Assembly (NCBI RefSeq): GCF_013307205.1
Contig: NZ_CP028940.1
Coordinates: 1,595,702-1,659,701, forward strand
DNA from: Polynucleobacter arcticus
GTDB lineage: Bacteria; Pseudomonadota; Gammaproteobacteria; Burkholderiales; Burkholderiaceae
Length of the DNA: 64,000 bases
Direction of reading: 5' to 3'
Made by a program: the position numbers and the translations under genes. Shown here one piece after another: positions 55,796 to 64,000 of this stretch. The number at the start of each line of letters is the position of its first letter. The stretch's first letter is position 1. Under the pieces are notes generated by a model, which saw only the letters and a program-made list of their open reading frames with translations, did not search any database and was not told where the DNA came from.

Positions 55796-55906
55796 ATGGT
55801 GGCATTTCGTTTGTATAGCTTGTATCGATCTTATGGATACACAAAAATGAGTTCTGCAAAGATGGCGTTGCAGGTTTATCGTAAAAACTTAAAGCGCGCC
55901 CGCTAA
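55796..55906 (+). CDS. 36-residue basic peptide upstream of alpA
   Basis: ATG at 55796 with AGGAG 10 bp upstream; stop at 55904-55906. The product starts MVAFRLYSLYRSYGY and ends KNLKRAR, rich in Arg, Lys and Tyr. The alpA start lies 10 bp after its stop, so it could be a leader peptide coupled to alpA or a small DNA-binding protein. No homologue is recognised. Confidence 0.5.
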   Translation: MVAFRLYSLYRSYGYTKMSSAKMALQVYRKNLKRAR

Positions 55907-55916
55907 GGAAATGATC

Positions 55917-56123
55917 ATGAATGACATCACATCTAGAGATATGAACGTGACCTTAATGCGAATTCCTCAAATTCTGAAAATGATGCCGATTTCTAAATCC
56001 AAGTTTTGGCTCATGGTACAGAAAGGTGAATTTCCCAAGCCAATCAAGATTGGTCGATCATCTTTCTGGACAATTGAGCAGGTTCAGGCATTTATTCGGG
56101 AAAAGAGCACTCAATCCCCCTGA
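55917..56123 (+). CDS. AlpA-family regulator / excisionase-like protein
   Basis: 68 residues from the ATG at 55917, chosen over 55911 because AAGGA then sits 7 bp upstream. It is a MerR-like single winged helix: MRIPQILKMMPISKSKFWLM and GEFPKPIKIGRSSFWTIEQV are the AlpA pattern. AlpA proteins activate integrase or excision genes in P4-like islands and control Gram-negative satellite induction. It marks the far end of the phage-like backbone. Confidence 0.85.
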   Translation: MNDITSRDMNVTLMRIPQILKMMPISKSKFWLMVQKGEFPKPIKIGRSSFWTIEQVQAFIREKSTQSP

Positions 56124-56124
56124 T

Positions 56125-56178
56125 TAGTGATTGCCCCCGAAATTAAACCAAAGGCTCCACAGAGCTTCGGGGGTGATT
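56125..56178. repeat. long-loop hairpin between convergent alpA and hsdS
   Basis: CCCCCGAA (from 56132) and TTCGGGGG (ending near 56174) pair over 8 bp around a 25-base loop. There is no T-run, so termination is doubtful. Confidence 0.4.
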
Positions 56179-56244
56179 AGTGGAAATGATATATCTTGAC
56201 TATGCAATGGATCTAGCCAAAAAATTATGGATACAAAGATATCA

Positions 56245-57939
56245 TCACAATTTGGCTGCTATAGCAGCCAATAATTCAGACTTCTTTGAATTTCTAGATA
56301 CTATTAGGCCATCAAGCTGGTCGCATAGAGACATCAGTTCTCGTATTTTTTTAACAATTCGCTGTTGTTCCGCCAATGGAGGAATTGGAATTGGAAGACT
56401 TTTTAATGCACCTTGATTGATTTTCGGCATAGTGCCAGAGGTACCTGAAGCGCGCTTACGCAAAAAATTTCGACTCGGGGATGCGCTCATTGCAAAATAT
56501 ACATAATCGCTATCCAACTCACTCGAAACATGTAGTTTCATCATTAAATCTGGATAAATATATGTATGTAGTGGCCCCCTATATATTGCTGGAACCCCAA
56601 CATATTCAATGGTATTCCCACGTTGCACCAAAATATCACCATCCTGCAACCAAAGACTTGAGTCTGGTGGTATGTCCTCGGCAATGAATTTCGAATGCTC
56701 GCCTTTAAACACTCCAGAAGTTGTTGCGCTCAATGTCAACGACTTAACTTTTGTTTCGTGATTTACAGCCTTGGGCGAATAGCCATTTACTGGACCTAGA
56801 ATTAAAATTGCATCCAATCTTAAAAGAGCCCACGTATCTGGAACCGAATACTGCAAGGCGCTAGAGTCAGGGTCAATACTCGTTAGTCGAGGGAGAGATA
56901 ATCGAACCCTCTCTGACTCGATCTTACTTAAAAGATCTTGAATAGAACCGTCTTCTTTTCTTTGCTCGGTTATTTTTCCCGTGATTGCGAGCTGTAAAAT
57001 GGCTTCTCGCAGTCCGTCTATATTTCCCTTAGCTGAATATAAATCCCCAAAATTTTTGAATATAAAATCCCAGGCCTTTTCATTTGGCTGTCCTGAAGTG
57101 GATTCAAAGACTTGCGAAAGCGCTGCAATATGCATAGAGGAGCGTTTTTTCTCTTGCAAAGATTGAAGCGCCTCCATCTCATCACAACATGCCATTAATT
57201 GATCTAATTTAGAAACAATACGATGCTGCTCAGCAAGAGGTGGTAGCGGAATCGGTAAACTTACAAACTTAGCAATCGAAACGCCTCCAATAATTCCAGT
57301 CATTTCCGATGCAAACATCTCGCGAAATTGAGGCGATAGATAAACGTAGAGAATGTATTTACTCGGGATATTCCCATGTAATTCATTGGCAAATAATTTA
57401 TTACCGAAGCAAATATCGCGCGCAGTTATTCCACATTTTTTACCAGCACTACCACCTTCGGCGCAAATTAGAACTGCATTTTTATGTGCAATCTTAAATT
57501 GCGGCTCACTAGCTGGAATAGATATGCCATTATCGTAATTCAAGCCATCAAAACCATAACCAACGTCTTTAGTCGCAATATAAGGTAATCCGACCGCACC
57601 CGCATACTTTGCCTCTTTCTCTGAAGAGTTGATGCTATTACCATTAAAGATATTTCCAACAAAACCAAGTTGAACCCATTTCCATCCATGCGGCAACTGA
57701 TATGGTCCATCTACAAAAGGTTTCTCAAAGGTGGCCTTTAATTTCTTAATGGCGCCATCTTTTACTAATAAATTTTTATCAGCAACAATATCCCCAAGCA
57801 ATTCGGTGACCGGTAAATCATGCTTGTCTTGCGACACAAGCCTCCCTCGCATCGCAAGATTTAGTATGAGTTCTCGCAGTTTTTGTATGCCTTCAGGTTC
57901 CGAAAAGGCAACATCAAAATACTCCTCTAAAAGATCCAT
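56245..57939 (-). CDS. hsdS: type I restriction enzyme specificity subunit
   Basis: 564 residues with the two-fold HsdS plan. Target recognition domain 1 (about 80-235) is closed by LPIPLPPLAEQHRIVSKLDQ, and domain 2 (about 355-520) by LPIPIPPLAEQQRIVKKIRE; each is followed by a spacer helix (LMACCDEMEAL, LMSLCDQLDGL). The two halves differ, so a bipartite asymmetric target is expected. An N-terminal LRELILNLAMRGRLV and central LREAILQLAITGKIT repeat the conserved region. Shares one base with the hsdM stop; last gene of hsdR-hsdM-hsdS. Confidence 0.93.
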   Translation of the reverse strand: MDLLEEYFDVAFSEPEGIQKLRELILNLAMRGRLVSQDKHDLPVTELLGDIVADKNLLVKDGAIKKLKATFEKPFVDGPYQLPHGWKWVQLGFVGNIFNGNSINSSEKEAKYAGAVGLPYIATKDVGYGFDGLNYDNGISIPASEPQFKIAHKNAVLICAEGGSAGKKCGITARDICFGNKLFANELHGNIPSKYILYVYLSPQFREMFASEMTGIIGGVSIAKFVSLPIPLPPLAEQHRIVSKLDQLMACCDEMEALQSLQEKKRSSMHIAALSQVFESTSGQPNEKAWDFIFKNFGDLYSAKGNIDGLREAILQLAITGKITEQRKEDGSIQDLLSKIESERVRLSLPRLTSIDPDSSALQYSVPDTWALLRLDAILILGPVNGYSPKAVNHETKVKSLTLSATTSGVFKGEHSKFIAEDIPPDSSLWLQDGDILVQRGNTIEYVGVPAIYRGPLHTYIYPDLMMKLHVSSELDSDYVYFAMSASPSRNFLRKRASGTSGTMPKINQGALKSLPIPIPPLAEQQRIVKKIRELMSLCDQLDGLIVSRNSKKSELLAAIAAKL

Positions 57940-59399
57940 TACCGAGATCCAAGCGCAACTATTAATTCAGCCTTCAACTCTTCTTGAATAGAGGAAATTT
58001 GATGGGCAATCTCCTGATACTCCCCCAATAATTGAATTGGATCTTGATGGTCAATTTGTACAGTGTGGGGATTTTTGGAGTCTAAGTTATATCCACTTTT
58101 GACAATGTCATCTGCAGATATTTTCCAGGCATGATTTGTAGTAATTCGACTATTACGCTCAAGACCGCCCCACCAAGATCGTTCATGAGCAAATTCTTTA
58201 ACATCAAGGGGCTTTGACCGAGAGTAGCTCTTATAACCATCTGGATATGGATGCTCATAAAACCAAATATCTTTAGTGGGTCCGCCTTTTTCAAAGAAAA
58301 GTAGGTTAGTTGCAATACTTGTGTATGGTGCAAATACACCCTTTGGTAAACGCACTATGGTGTGCAAATTACACTCTTCCAGAAGTTTTTCTTTGACGCG
58401 ACTCTTAATGCCCTCTCCAAATAAGAACCCATCCGGAAGAACTACCGCAGCTCGCCCACCTGGTTTGAGTATTTGCATAATAAGCACCAGAAATAGATCG
58501 GCTGTTTCCCTTGTTCTAAATGCGGTTGGGAAATTAGTTTCGATCCCATCCTCTTCCATCCCGCCAAATGGTGGATTGGTAATCACTACATCCACTCTCT
58601 CTGATGGACCCCAGCTAATTAAGGGCCTTGCTAAGGTATTATCATGACGAATATTGCTTGGCACATCAATGCCATGAAGAATCATGTTTGTGGTGCACAG
58701 CAAGTGCGGCATTGGTTTTTTCTCAATGCCGAAGATGCTGCCCTGTAATTGGGCTTCATCTTCTAATGTTTTGACATCTTGTTTTCTAATATGCTCAATT
58801 GAGCATGATAAGAATCCACCTGTTCCGCAGGCTGGGTCCATTACCTTTTCACTCAGGCGTGGATTAACCATCTGGACCATGAATTCAGTCACCGCTCTTG
58901 GGGTGTAGAACTCACCTGCATTACCTGCTGCTTGTAGGTCTCTCAGAAGCTGCTCATACATATCGCCAAAGAGATGGCGCTCTTGGGCTTTGTTGAAATC
59001 TACGCCCTCTTGAATCTTATTAATCACCTGACGAATTAGCTGGCCAGACTTCATATAGTTATAGGCATCCTCGAATACGGAGCGAATAACATAGGCACGT
59101 TGATCGCCGCCTTTGGCCTCTAGGTTTTGAAGTGCTGGAAATAGATCGTTATCTAAGAACTGCTTTAGCTCATCGCCGGTCATGCCCTCAGCATTAGCCG
59201 CCCAATTTCTCCAGCGGTATTTTTCCGGTAGTGGAGATTTGTATTTATCTTGCAGTAATTCCCACTCGCTCTCACGATCATCAAAGATCTTGAGGAATAG
59301 CATCCACACCAATTGACTTAAACGCTGGGCATCACCATCAACACCCACGTCTTTGCGCATGATGTCTTGGATTGATTTAATAGTTGAACTAATACTCAT
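57939..59399 (-). CDS. hsdM: type I restriction enzyme N6-adenine methyltransferase subunit
   Basis: 486 residues. The AdoMet motif is VMDPACGTGGFLSCSIEH, and the catalytic motif NPPF is in VVITNPPFGGMEEDG. An N-terminal HsdM domain (SISSTIKSIQDIMRKDVGVD, VWMLFLKIFDDRESEWELLQ) precedes it. Forms M2S with HsdS, and R2M2S2 with HsdR. Starts 39 bp after hsdR. Confidence 0.96.
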   Translation of the reverse strand: MSISSTIKSIQDIMRKDVGVDGDAQRLSQLVWMLFLKIFDDRESEWELLQDKYKSPLPEKYRWRNWAANAEGMTGDELKQFLDNDLFPALQNLEAKGGDQRAYVIRSVFEDAYNYMKSGQLIRQVINKIQEGVDFNKAQERHLFGDMYEQLLRDLQAAGNAGEFYTPRAVTEFMVQMVNPRLSEKVMDPACGTGGFLSCSIEHIRKQDVKTLEDEAQLQGSIFGIEKKPMPHLLCTTNMILHGIDVPSNIRHDNTLARPLISWGPSERVDVVITNPPFGGMEEDGIETNFPTAFRTRETADLFLVLIMQILKPGGRAAVVLPDGFLFGEGIKSRVKEKLLEECNLHTIVRLPKGVFAPYTSIATNLLFFEKGGPTKDIWFYEHPYPDGYKSYSRSKPLDVKEFAHERSWWGGLERNSRITTNHAWKISADDIVKSGYNLDSKNPHTVQIDHQDPIQLLGEYQEIAHQISSIQEELKAELIVALGSR

Positions 59400-59438
59400 A
59401 AGTGGTAATGCCTATCTATTGGGGTGTTGCTATGAATT

Positions 59439-61781
59439 TTAGGCGTAGAGCTGGTTTTCTAGCTCATGCAATGCAGCTATATAGCCTGGCTTACCGCCAA
59501 AGGCTGATACAAGTTCGCTGGCTGTGCCCATTTTACTAAATGGGTCTAGGGTCAGAATCTTGATATCGTCAATATTCTCGATGCCAGTGTCTGCGTATTT
59601 TTCTAGTAAGGCCTCAAGAACCTTGCGAGCCTGTTCGCCATACTTGGTGAAGTAGTTACGCTTTTTGACTTGATCTGCACGCTCCCTACGAGTGAGTGCG
59701 GGCTGATCAAATGCTACATGGCAAATTAAATCAAAAGCATCGCAATCTTTATTAACTTCGATCGCCAATGCCTCCAGTAAAAGACCATGCTCTTCTAGCT
59801 CCTTAATTACAGCAGCCTTACGCTCAGCGGAAGTCCATCTCTTCAGAAATTGATCCAGCGTTGAATAGTCTTTTCGCACTGCTTTACGGGTGTAGTCCTT
59901 TAAGGACTCTGTAATCAACTTACCTTCGGGTCCGTAATACTGAACCCGCTCGGCAACAACCTGAACCTCTACGTCACCCACAAAGTATTTAGCTCTCACA
60001 CCCTCTGGTCCAGGAGGGAAGCCAGGGGGCTCTGGAGGAACGGGCGGCTCAACTCCGGGAGGCGTTGGCGGCTCCACCGGAGGAACCGGGGGGTCATCAA
60101 CCCCAGGCTCATAGATAACAATTGGCGGGCCATCAAATGCCTCATCAGCAAAAAGCTCAGTAGCCTTTTTAAAGTCCATGATGGTGAACCAGTACTTGTC
60201 GTAATCTTCGTTAATGCGGGTACCACGCCCAATCATCTGCTTGAATTCGGTCATAGACTTGATATGTTGATCAAGCACTACTAATTTACAGGTCTGAGCA
60301 TCTACGCCAGTAGTCATTAGCTTAGAGGTTGTAGCAATTACTGGGTAACGTTCTTCTGGGTTAATGAAGTTATCAAGCTCAGCTTTACCTTCTTGCTCAT
60401 CACCGGTAATACGCATGACGTACTTGCGATTTTCTTTGACTCGCTCTGGATTTAGATTAACCAAGGCTTGACGCATACGCTCTGCGTGATCAATGTCATC
60501 GCAAAACACGATGGTCTTAGCAAATGGATCGGTAGCAGTTAAGAAATCAGTGATTTTCTTTGCCACCAGCTCTGTACGCTTTTCCAAGACCAGGGTTCGA
60601 TCCATATCGTTCTGGTTGTAGATGCGATCCTCGATTAATTGGCCACGTTTATCTACCTGTCCAGCGCTAGGTCTCCAGCCCTGGAGATCTCTATCGATAT
60701 CAATACGAATGACTTTATACGGGGCAAGGAAACCATCTTCAATTCCTTGCTTTAGTGAGTAGCTGTAAACAGGATCGCCAAAGTAAGTAATGCTTGATAT
60801 TTCTTTGGTTTCTTTTGGTGTAGCTGTTAAGCCAATGTGTGTGGCAGAGGAAAAGTAATCCAAGATCTCACGCCAAGCTGAATCTTCAGAGGCGCTGCCG
60901 CGATGACACTCATCAATCACGATCAAATCAAAGAAGTCTGGAGAGAACTGCTTGTAAATATTCTTTTCTTCATCGTTACCAGTAACGGCTTGGTAAAGGG
61001 ACAAGTAAATTTCGTAGCTCTTATCAATCTGACGCTTGCTGATCTTAGTCATTGCAGCGCCAAACGGCTTGAAGTCATTATTCTTGGTTTGATCGACTAG
61101 GATGTTGCGGTCAGCTAAAAATAAAATACGCTTCTTTGTGCCAGACTTCCATAAGCGCCAGATGATCTGAAAAGCTGTATACGTCTTCCCTGTACCGGTA
61201 GCCATTACCAGCAGAATACGATTGGCACCATTGGCCACAGCTTCGATTGTTCTGTTTACTGCATTGACCTGGTAATACCTTGGAGCGCGCCCAGTACCAT
61301 CGTCGTAATAAGGCATTTCTACGGTATTTTTTGCCTCAGGGGTATCAACACCTTTCCATTTGCAATAACGCGCCCATAGCTCTTCTGGTGACGGGAATGA
61401 GTCCAATGAAAGCTCTTGCTCCACTTTGTCCGCCAGGCCGGTTCGGTCATGCATTAAGAATGCGTCGCCGTTTGAACTAAATACAAAAGGCACATCCAGC
61501 GTTTCCGCGTAATCAAGTGCTTGCTGCATTCCTGCGCCAACACTGAGGTTGTTTTCTTTGGCCTCGATTACGGCGATGGGAATATTAGATTTGTAATACA
61601 GAATGTAATCTGCGCGCTTTTGCTGTCCGCGGGTATGTAATTTGCCGCGAACAATAATGCGGCCTTTAGTAAAACTTAATTCCTCGCGAATTTGAGTGTG
61701 CAAATCCCAACCTGCGCCAAGAATGGCTGGCGTAATGAATTTCGTACAAATATCTCGTTCGCTAAGGGATTTCTTGCTCAT
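59439..61781 (-). CDS. hsdR: type I restriction enzyme endonuclease/translocase subunit
   Basis: 780 residues. The N-terminal PD-ExK nuclease shows [20 protein letters not shown]. The SF2 motor has [30 protein letters not shown] and [11 protein letters not shown] proline-rich linker of about 35 residues (around residues 550-585, repeats of PPVPP and EPP) separates the motor from the C-terminal helical domain ([20 protein letters not shown]). This layout is EcoEI-like. First gene of the operon; the whole set appears intact. Confidence 0.95.
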   Translation of the reverse strand: MSKKSLSERDICTKFITPAILGAGWDLHTQIREELSFTKGRIIVRGKLHTRGQQKRADYILYYKSNIPIAVIEAKENNLSVGAGMQQALDYAETLDVPFVFSSNGDAFLMHDRTGLADKVEQELSLDSFPSPEELWARYCKWKGVDTPEAKNTVEMPYYDDGTGRAPRYYQVNAVNRTIEAVANGANRILLVMATGTGKTYTAFQIIWRLWKSGTKKRILFLADRNILVDQTKNNDFKPFGAAMTKISKRQIDKSYEIYLSLYQAVTGNDEEKNIYKQFSPDFFDLIVIDECHRGSASEDSAWREILDYFSSATHIGLTATPKETKEISSITYFGDPVYSYSLKQGIEDGFLAPYKVIRIDIDRDLQGWRPSAGQVDKRGQLIEDRIYNQNDMDRTLVLEKRTELVAKKITDFLTATDPFAKTIVFCDDIDHAERMRQALVNLNPERVKENRKYVMRITGDEQEGKAELDNFINPEERYPVIATTSKLMTTGVDAQTCKLVVLDQHIKSMTEFKQMIGRGTRINEDYDKYWFTIMDFKKATELFADEAFDGPPIVIYEPGVDDPPVPPVEPPTPPGVEPPVPPEPPGFPPGPEGVRAKYFVGDVEVQVVAERVQYYGPEGKLITESLKDYTRKAVRKDYSTLDQFLKRWTSAERKAAVIKELEEHGLLLEALAIEVNKDCDAFDLICHVAFDQPALTRRERADQVKKRNYFTKYGEQARKVLEALLEKYADTGIENIDDIKILTLDPFSKMGTASELVSAFGGKPGYIAALHELENQLYA

Positions 61782-61923
61782 TCAATAATGCCAAAAGTTA
61801 TATATATCCCTTAATAATATAAGGAAATCAGTCATTTAATGGCATTTTTAGGGTTTGCATACCAGGCTCACTATCTGAGCCTTTATAGGCATACACTTAA
61901 GCTGACGCAACAGGGGAAAGTTA

Positions 61924-62226
61924 ATGAAATATCAATTTTGTTTGGTCGCACTGCTCATTTCGGGGTTTGCACATAGTCAGGCCATTTATGGCCCTAACGG
62001 TGAATACAAAGGTTATATACAAACCTCTCCCAATGGAGTGTCTAACTCTTACAGTGCTACTGGGGCATTCCAGGGATCAGCTCAAGTACAAGGTAACCAA
62101 ACAAATTTCTATGGGCCTCAGGGTCAATATCAAGGAAATATCCAAGCGCCGATTACCACCCCACCAAATACAACAATTGGAACACCCCCACAGGTGAATC
62201 AAGCACCTAGCATCAAGGGTTGGTGA
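61924..62226 (+). CDS. small secreted protein with YGPxGxYxG repeats
   Basis: 100 residues. A signal peptide (LVALLISGFAHSQ) is followed by two similar units, IYGPNGEYKGYIQ and FYGPQGQYQGNIQ, separated by a partial third (SYSATGAFQGSAQVQ), and then a Pro/Thr/Asn-rich tail. Not recognised as a known family with function. AGGGGAAAG precedes the ATG. It stands alone between restriction and SIR2-like genes. Confidence 0.65.
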   Translation: MKYQFCLVALLISGFAHSQAIYGPNGEYKGYIQTSPNGVSNSYSATGAFQGSAQVQGNQTNFYGPQGQYQGNIQAPITTPPNTTIGTPPQVNQAPSIKGW

Positions 62227-62376
62227 TTAGCTAGTGGAGTATTAAGACGCTATTTTGGTGGTGGATAGAGAACCCAAAAAAGGGTCTCGTGAATATGGGC
62301 TCTGCGGTTGTATATGGCTGTGAGTCGAATCACTACAAATATTATCTGAACACCGAACCCTACTAACTGCGAATTT

Positions 62377-63381
62377 TTAAATGAAGAAATTCATTACTTT
62401 CTTGTACTCTATTGGGCTTCCATCAAAAATCTCTTTGAGGCTACGACGCGATCCGCCGATCAACGATTTTTTGAATACGCTCTCCAACGAAGTTCCGCAG
62501 GTAATTTGACCCGAAGACCTGGTCTTATTTAGCCTTAAAGCAAGTTCCGCCCCCATGGGATCAATTAAAAAGATCTTTAATCCCAATTCCACGGCTTGGG
62601 TTAACGCCTCGTTAATATGCTCATCGCCAAATCCATACCCTATAACCATCAACCTAGCATTGGGCTCACTTAAGTATTCGGCAAATTTGTTTTGATACAT
62701 CTGCAATATAGGGGTAGTAGAAATTTCTTGAGTTTTATTACCGCCCATAATCAAAAGAGGTGATCCATCTTCTTTCTGCCAATTAGAGGACCCATGTAAT
62801 TTATATATAGGCTGCATTCTTGCTGATAAATCTACATTTAAATTAGATTGCGGAATCCATCTTCCCCGCGCCTTAGATAAATGATGAAATGGCTCCAATG
62901 ATGGCCGAAAATCTAACCCAGGAAGTGATGCTCCATCCCATCTTCTAGGGGAAATTAAAGATAAATCGACCCTAGATAAGTAATGCTCTTCAAGCAAAAG
63001 ATCTTGATTGAGTGTAAAAATTGCGTCGAATTTGTTTAAAAAGGAAGCAATAGTTTTCGAAGACTCCTTAGGAGAGGTTTGCAAATCCCAATCATTAAGA
63101 TCAAGAAAACCAGAGTTCATATCGCCAAACATGACTAAAACCGCAGATTCAAATTCGGCCAAATCAAATTGCCACTCAGCTGGGTTGTTTTTAGCCAGCA
63201 TCTGCAACTCTGCCAAGGCAGCCTCAAAACCACCTGACAACTGGTGCTTCCATAGTAATTGTCGTAATTTGTCACTTCCAATAACTGCTTTGGTACCCAG
63301 TAAATATTCAAAAACTTCTGTAGCCAACCATCCACCCCAATTGCGGCTAAAACCAGCGCCCAGTAAAAGTAATTTTGGCAT
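62377..63381 (-). CDS. SIR2-like NAD-binding protein, probable defence effector
   Basis: 334 residues. SIR2-fold motifs are in order: LLLGAGFSRNWGG at the N-terminus for NAD, FTLNQDLLLEEHY in the middle, YKLHGSSNW with the catalytic His, and LMVIGYGFGDEHINEALTQA with the C-terminal Rossmann Gly and Asp. Defence SIR2 proteins deplete NAD+ on phage infection. No zinc-ribbon Cys cluster of classical sirtuins is seen. Its ATG follows the DUF2971 stop with no spacing (TAGATG), so the two form one coupled unit. Confidence 0.85.
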   Translation of the reverse strand: MPKLLLLGAGFSRNWGGWLATEVFEYLLGTKAVIGSDKLRQLLWKHQLSGGFEAALAELQMLAKNNPAEWQFDLAEFESAVLVMFGDMNSGFLDLNDWDLQTSPKESSKTIASFLNKFDAIFTLNQDLLLEEHYLSRVDLSLISPRRWDGASLPGLDFRPSLEPFHHLSKARGRWIPQSNLNVDLSARMQPIYKLHGSSNWQKEDGSPLLIMGGNKTQEISTTPILQMYQNKFAEYLSEPNARLMVIGYGFGDEHINEALTQAVELGLKIFLIDPMGAELALRLNKTRSSGQITCGTSLESVFKKSLIGGSRRSLKEIFDGSPIEYKKVMNFFI

Positions 63382-64000
63382 CTAATTCACTCTCTTGAAA
63401 ATTTTCAACCCATATGAGGACCTATCCTGCCTTGCAGAATAAATAATGGGCATAGAGAAGCCTTTTAATTCCCTGTCTTTTAAAATCTTTTCTATCAGAG
63501 GCATTTGCTCTTCTGGAAATCTACAACCCAAAATAATCCCAGTTAAGGCGCTAGGCTTAAATGGCAAAAAGCTATTGGCAAGCCCAGGCCTAATAATTCT
63601 TCGCTCTTGCTCATACCCCCAACTTTTAAATTTTCTTAACAAGCCGACTTTTAATGCATTCTCCTGCGGGTCAGTCCACTCGACAACAGGATAATCAGCC
63701 GAATATTCAACTGAAATAGCTTGTAAAAAAACTTCTGGGTTTATGCTGACATCAAATTGCAAAACCAAACCCTTATGCTGATCAGCGTAATGACTCCACA
63801 TTAAAATTTCCCTGGGATCTTGGGATAAGCAACATACACCAGCCGTGCCGGCGTGTTTTACACTGGACTCCATGACCCTTGCTTCTAAACCCTCAGGATC
63901 GAGCATTAATTGGTCAATTTGACGCTGTCTTAGTTTCCATGTTTTTTGAGCTATATCAGGGTTATTTTGAAGAATACCTTTTAGTCTTTCCCGTCGCTTT
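63382..64000 (-). CDS. DUF2971 domain protein (5' end cut by window)
   Basis: The frame is open from the window edge through to the stop at 63382. An internal ATG at 63906 exists, but the preceding 31 codons (reading RERLKGILQNNPDIAQKTWK before it) are continuous and plausible, so the gene starts beyond the window. The DUF2971 core CLSQDPREILMWSHYADQHK then GLVLQFDV is clear, followed by KFKSWGYEQERRIIRPG and GIILGCRFPEEQMPLI. DUF2971 has no established activity. The zero-gap junction with the SIR2-like gene suggests it is the sensor or partner of that effector. Confidence 0.82.
   Translation of the reverse strand, partial: KRRERLKGILQNNPDIAQKTWKLRQRQIDQLMLDPEGLEARVMESSVKHAGTAGVCCLSQDPREILMWSHYADQHKGLVLQFDVSINPEVFLQAISVEYSADYPVVEWTDPQENALKVGLLRKFKSWGYEQERRIIRPGLANSFLPFKPSALTGIILGCRFPEEQMPLIEKILKDRELKGFSMPIIYSARQDRSSYGLKIFKRVN

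Noticed and set aside
56125-56178. attR or terminator between alpA and hsdS
   Set aside because: The hairpin has no T-run and no similarity to the ssrA 3' end.
36513-64000. CRISPR array or insertion sequence
   Set aside because: No regularly spaced repeats of 25-40 bp and no transposase frame with inverted ends were found; the short repeats seen are operators, iterons or single hairpins.

Overview
The window reads as the chromosome of a Burkholderiales bacterium, most likely Polynucleobacter or a close relative. This is inferred from the tmRNA tag ANDERFALAA, the gene orders rpsP-rimM-trmD-rplS and gyrA-serC-pheA-hisC-tyrA-aroA-cmk-rpsA-ihfB-lapB, and a compact, moderately A+T-rich genome. 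Assignment is by protein motifs and gene order only; no database was searched.

Bases 1-36512 are core chromosome. In order: the end of a DUF2252 gene; an orphan TRAP-type binding protein; pmbA; mog, orn, an M48 membrane protease and rsgA; a CobD/CbiB-like membrane protein with a Nudix hydrolase; the rpsP-rimM-trmD-rplS operon; a META-domain lipoprotein and a small membrane protein; etfBA; a deacetylase-family enzyme; mltB; cysM; comEA; an LPS precursor and assembly block (lapB, ugd, heptose kinase, hldD); the long supraoperon from gyrA to ihfB; an OmpA-family protein; ubiG-gph; and ssrA (tmRNA).

From the 3' end of ssrA to the end of the window lies an integrated element whose far end is not visible. 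A tyrosine integrase sits beside the tmRNA. The backbone is a head-and-packaging phage module read leftwards: DUF1376 replication-type protein, small KOW-like protein, TerS, TerL, portal, coiled-coil scaffold-like protein, major capsid, a 131-residue unknown, holin, endolysin. No tail, baseplate, connector, helicase or CI-like repressor gene is visible. An AlpA-type regulator lies at the far end of this backbone. The arrangement fits either a decayed podovirus-like prophage or a tail-less, capsid-encoding satellite.

Accessory modules sit between the backbone genes: a reverse transcriptase next to the integrase; a MarR/DUF2917/tautomerase unit with the same operator-like box before each gene; an AbiE toxin-antitoxin pair under a 32-bp palindrome; a GIY-YIG-type plus ABC-ATPase pair wedged between terL and portal and bounded by a 12-bp repeat belonging to a tRNA-Lys-like 3' half; a type I restriction-modification operon; and a SIR2-like plus DUF2971 pair running off the window. 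Inside the DUF1376 gene, seven tandem 7-bp repeats abut a perfect 32-bp palindrome, which looks like a replication origin. The two most novel points are this embedded origin and the nested cassette at the tRNA-like site.
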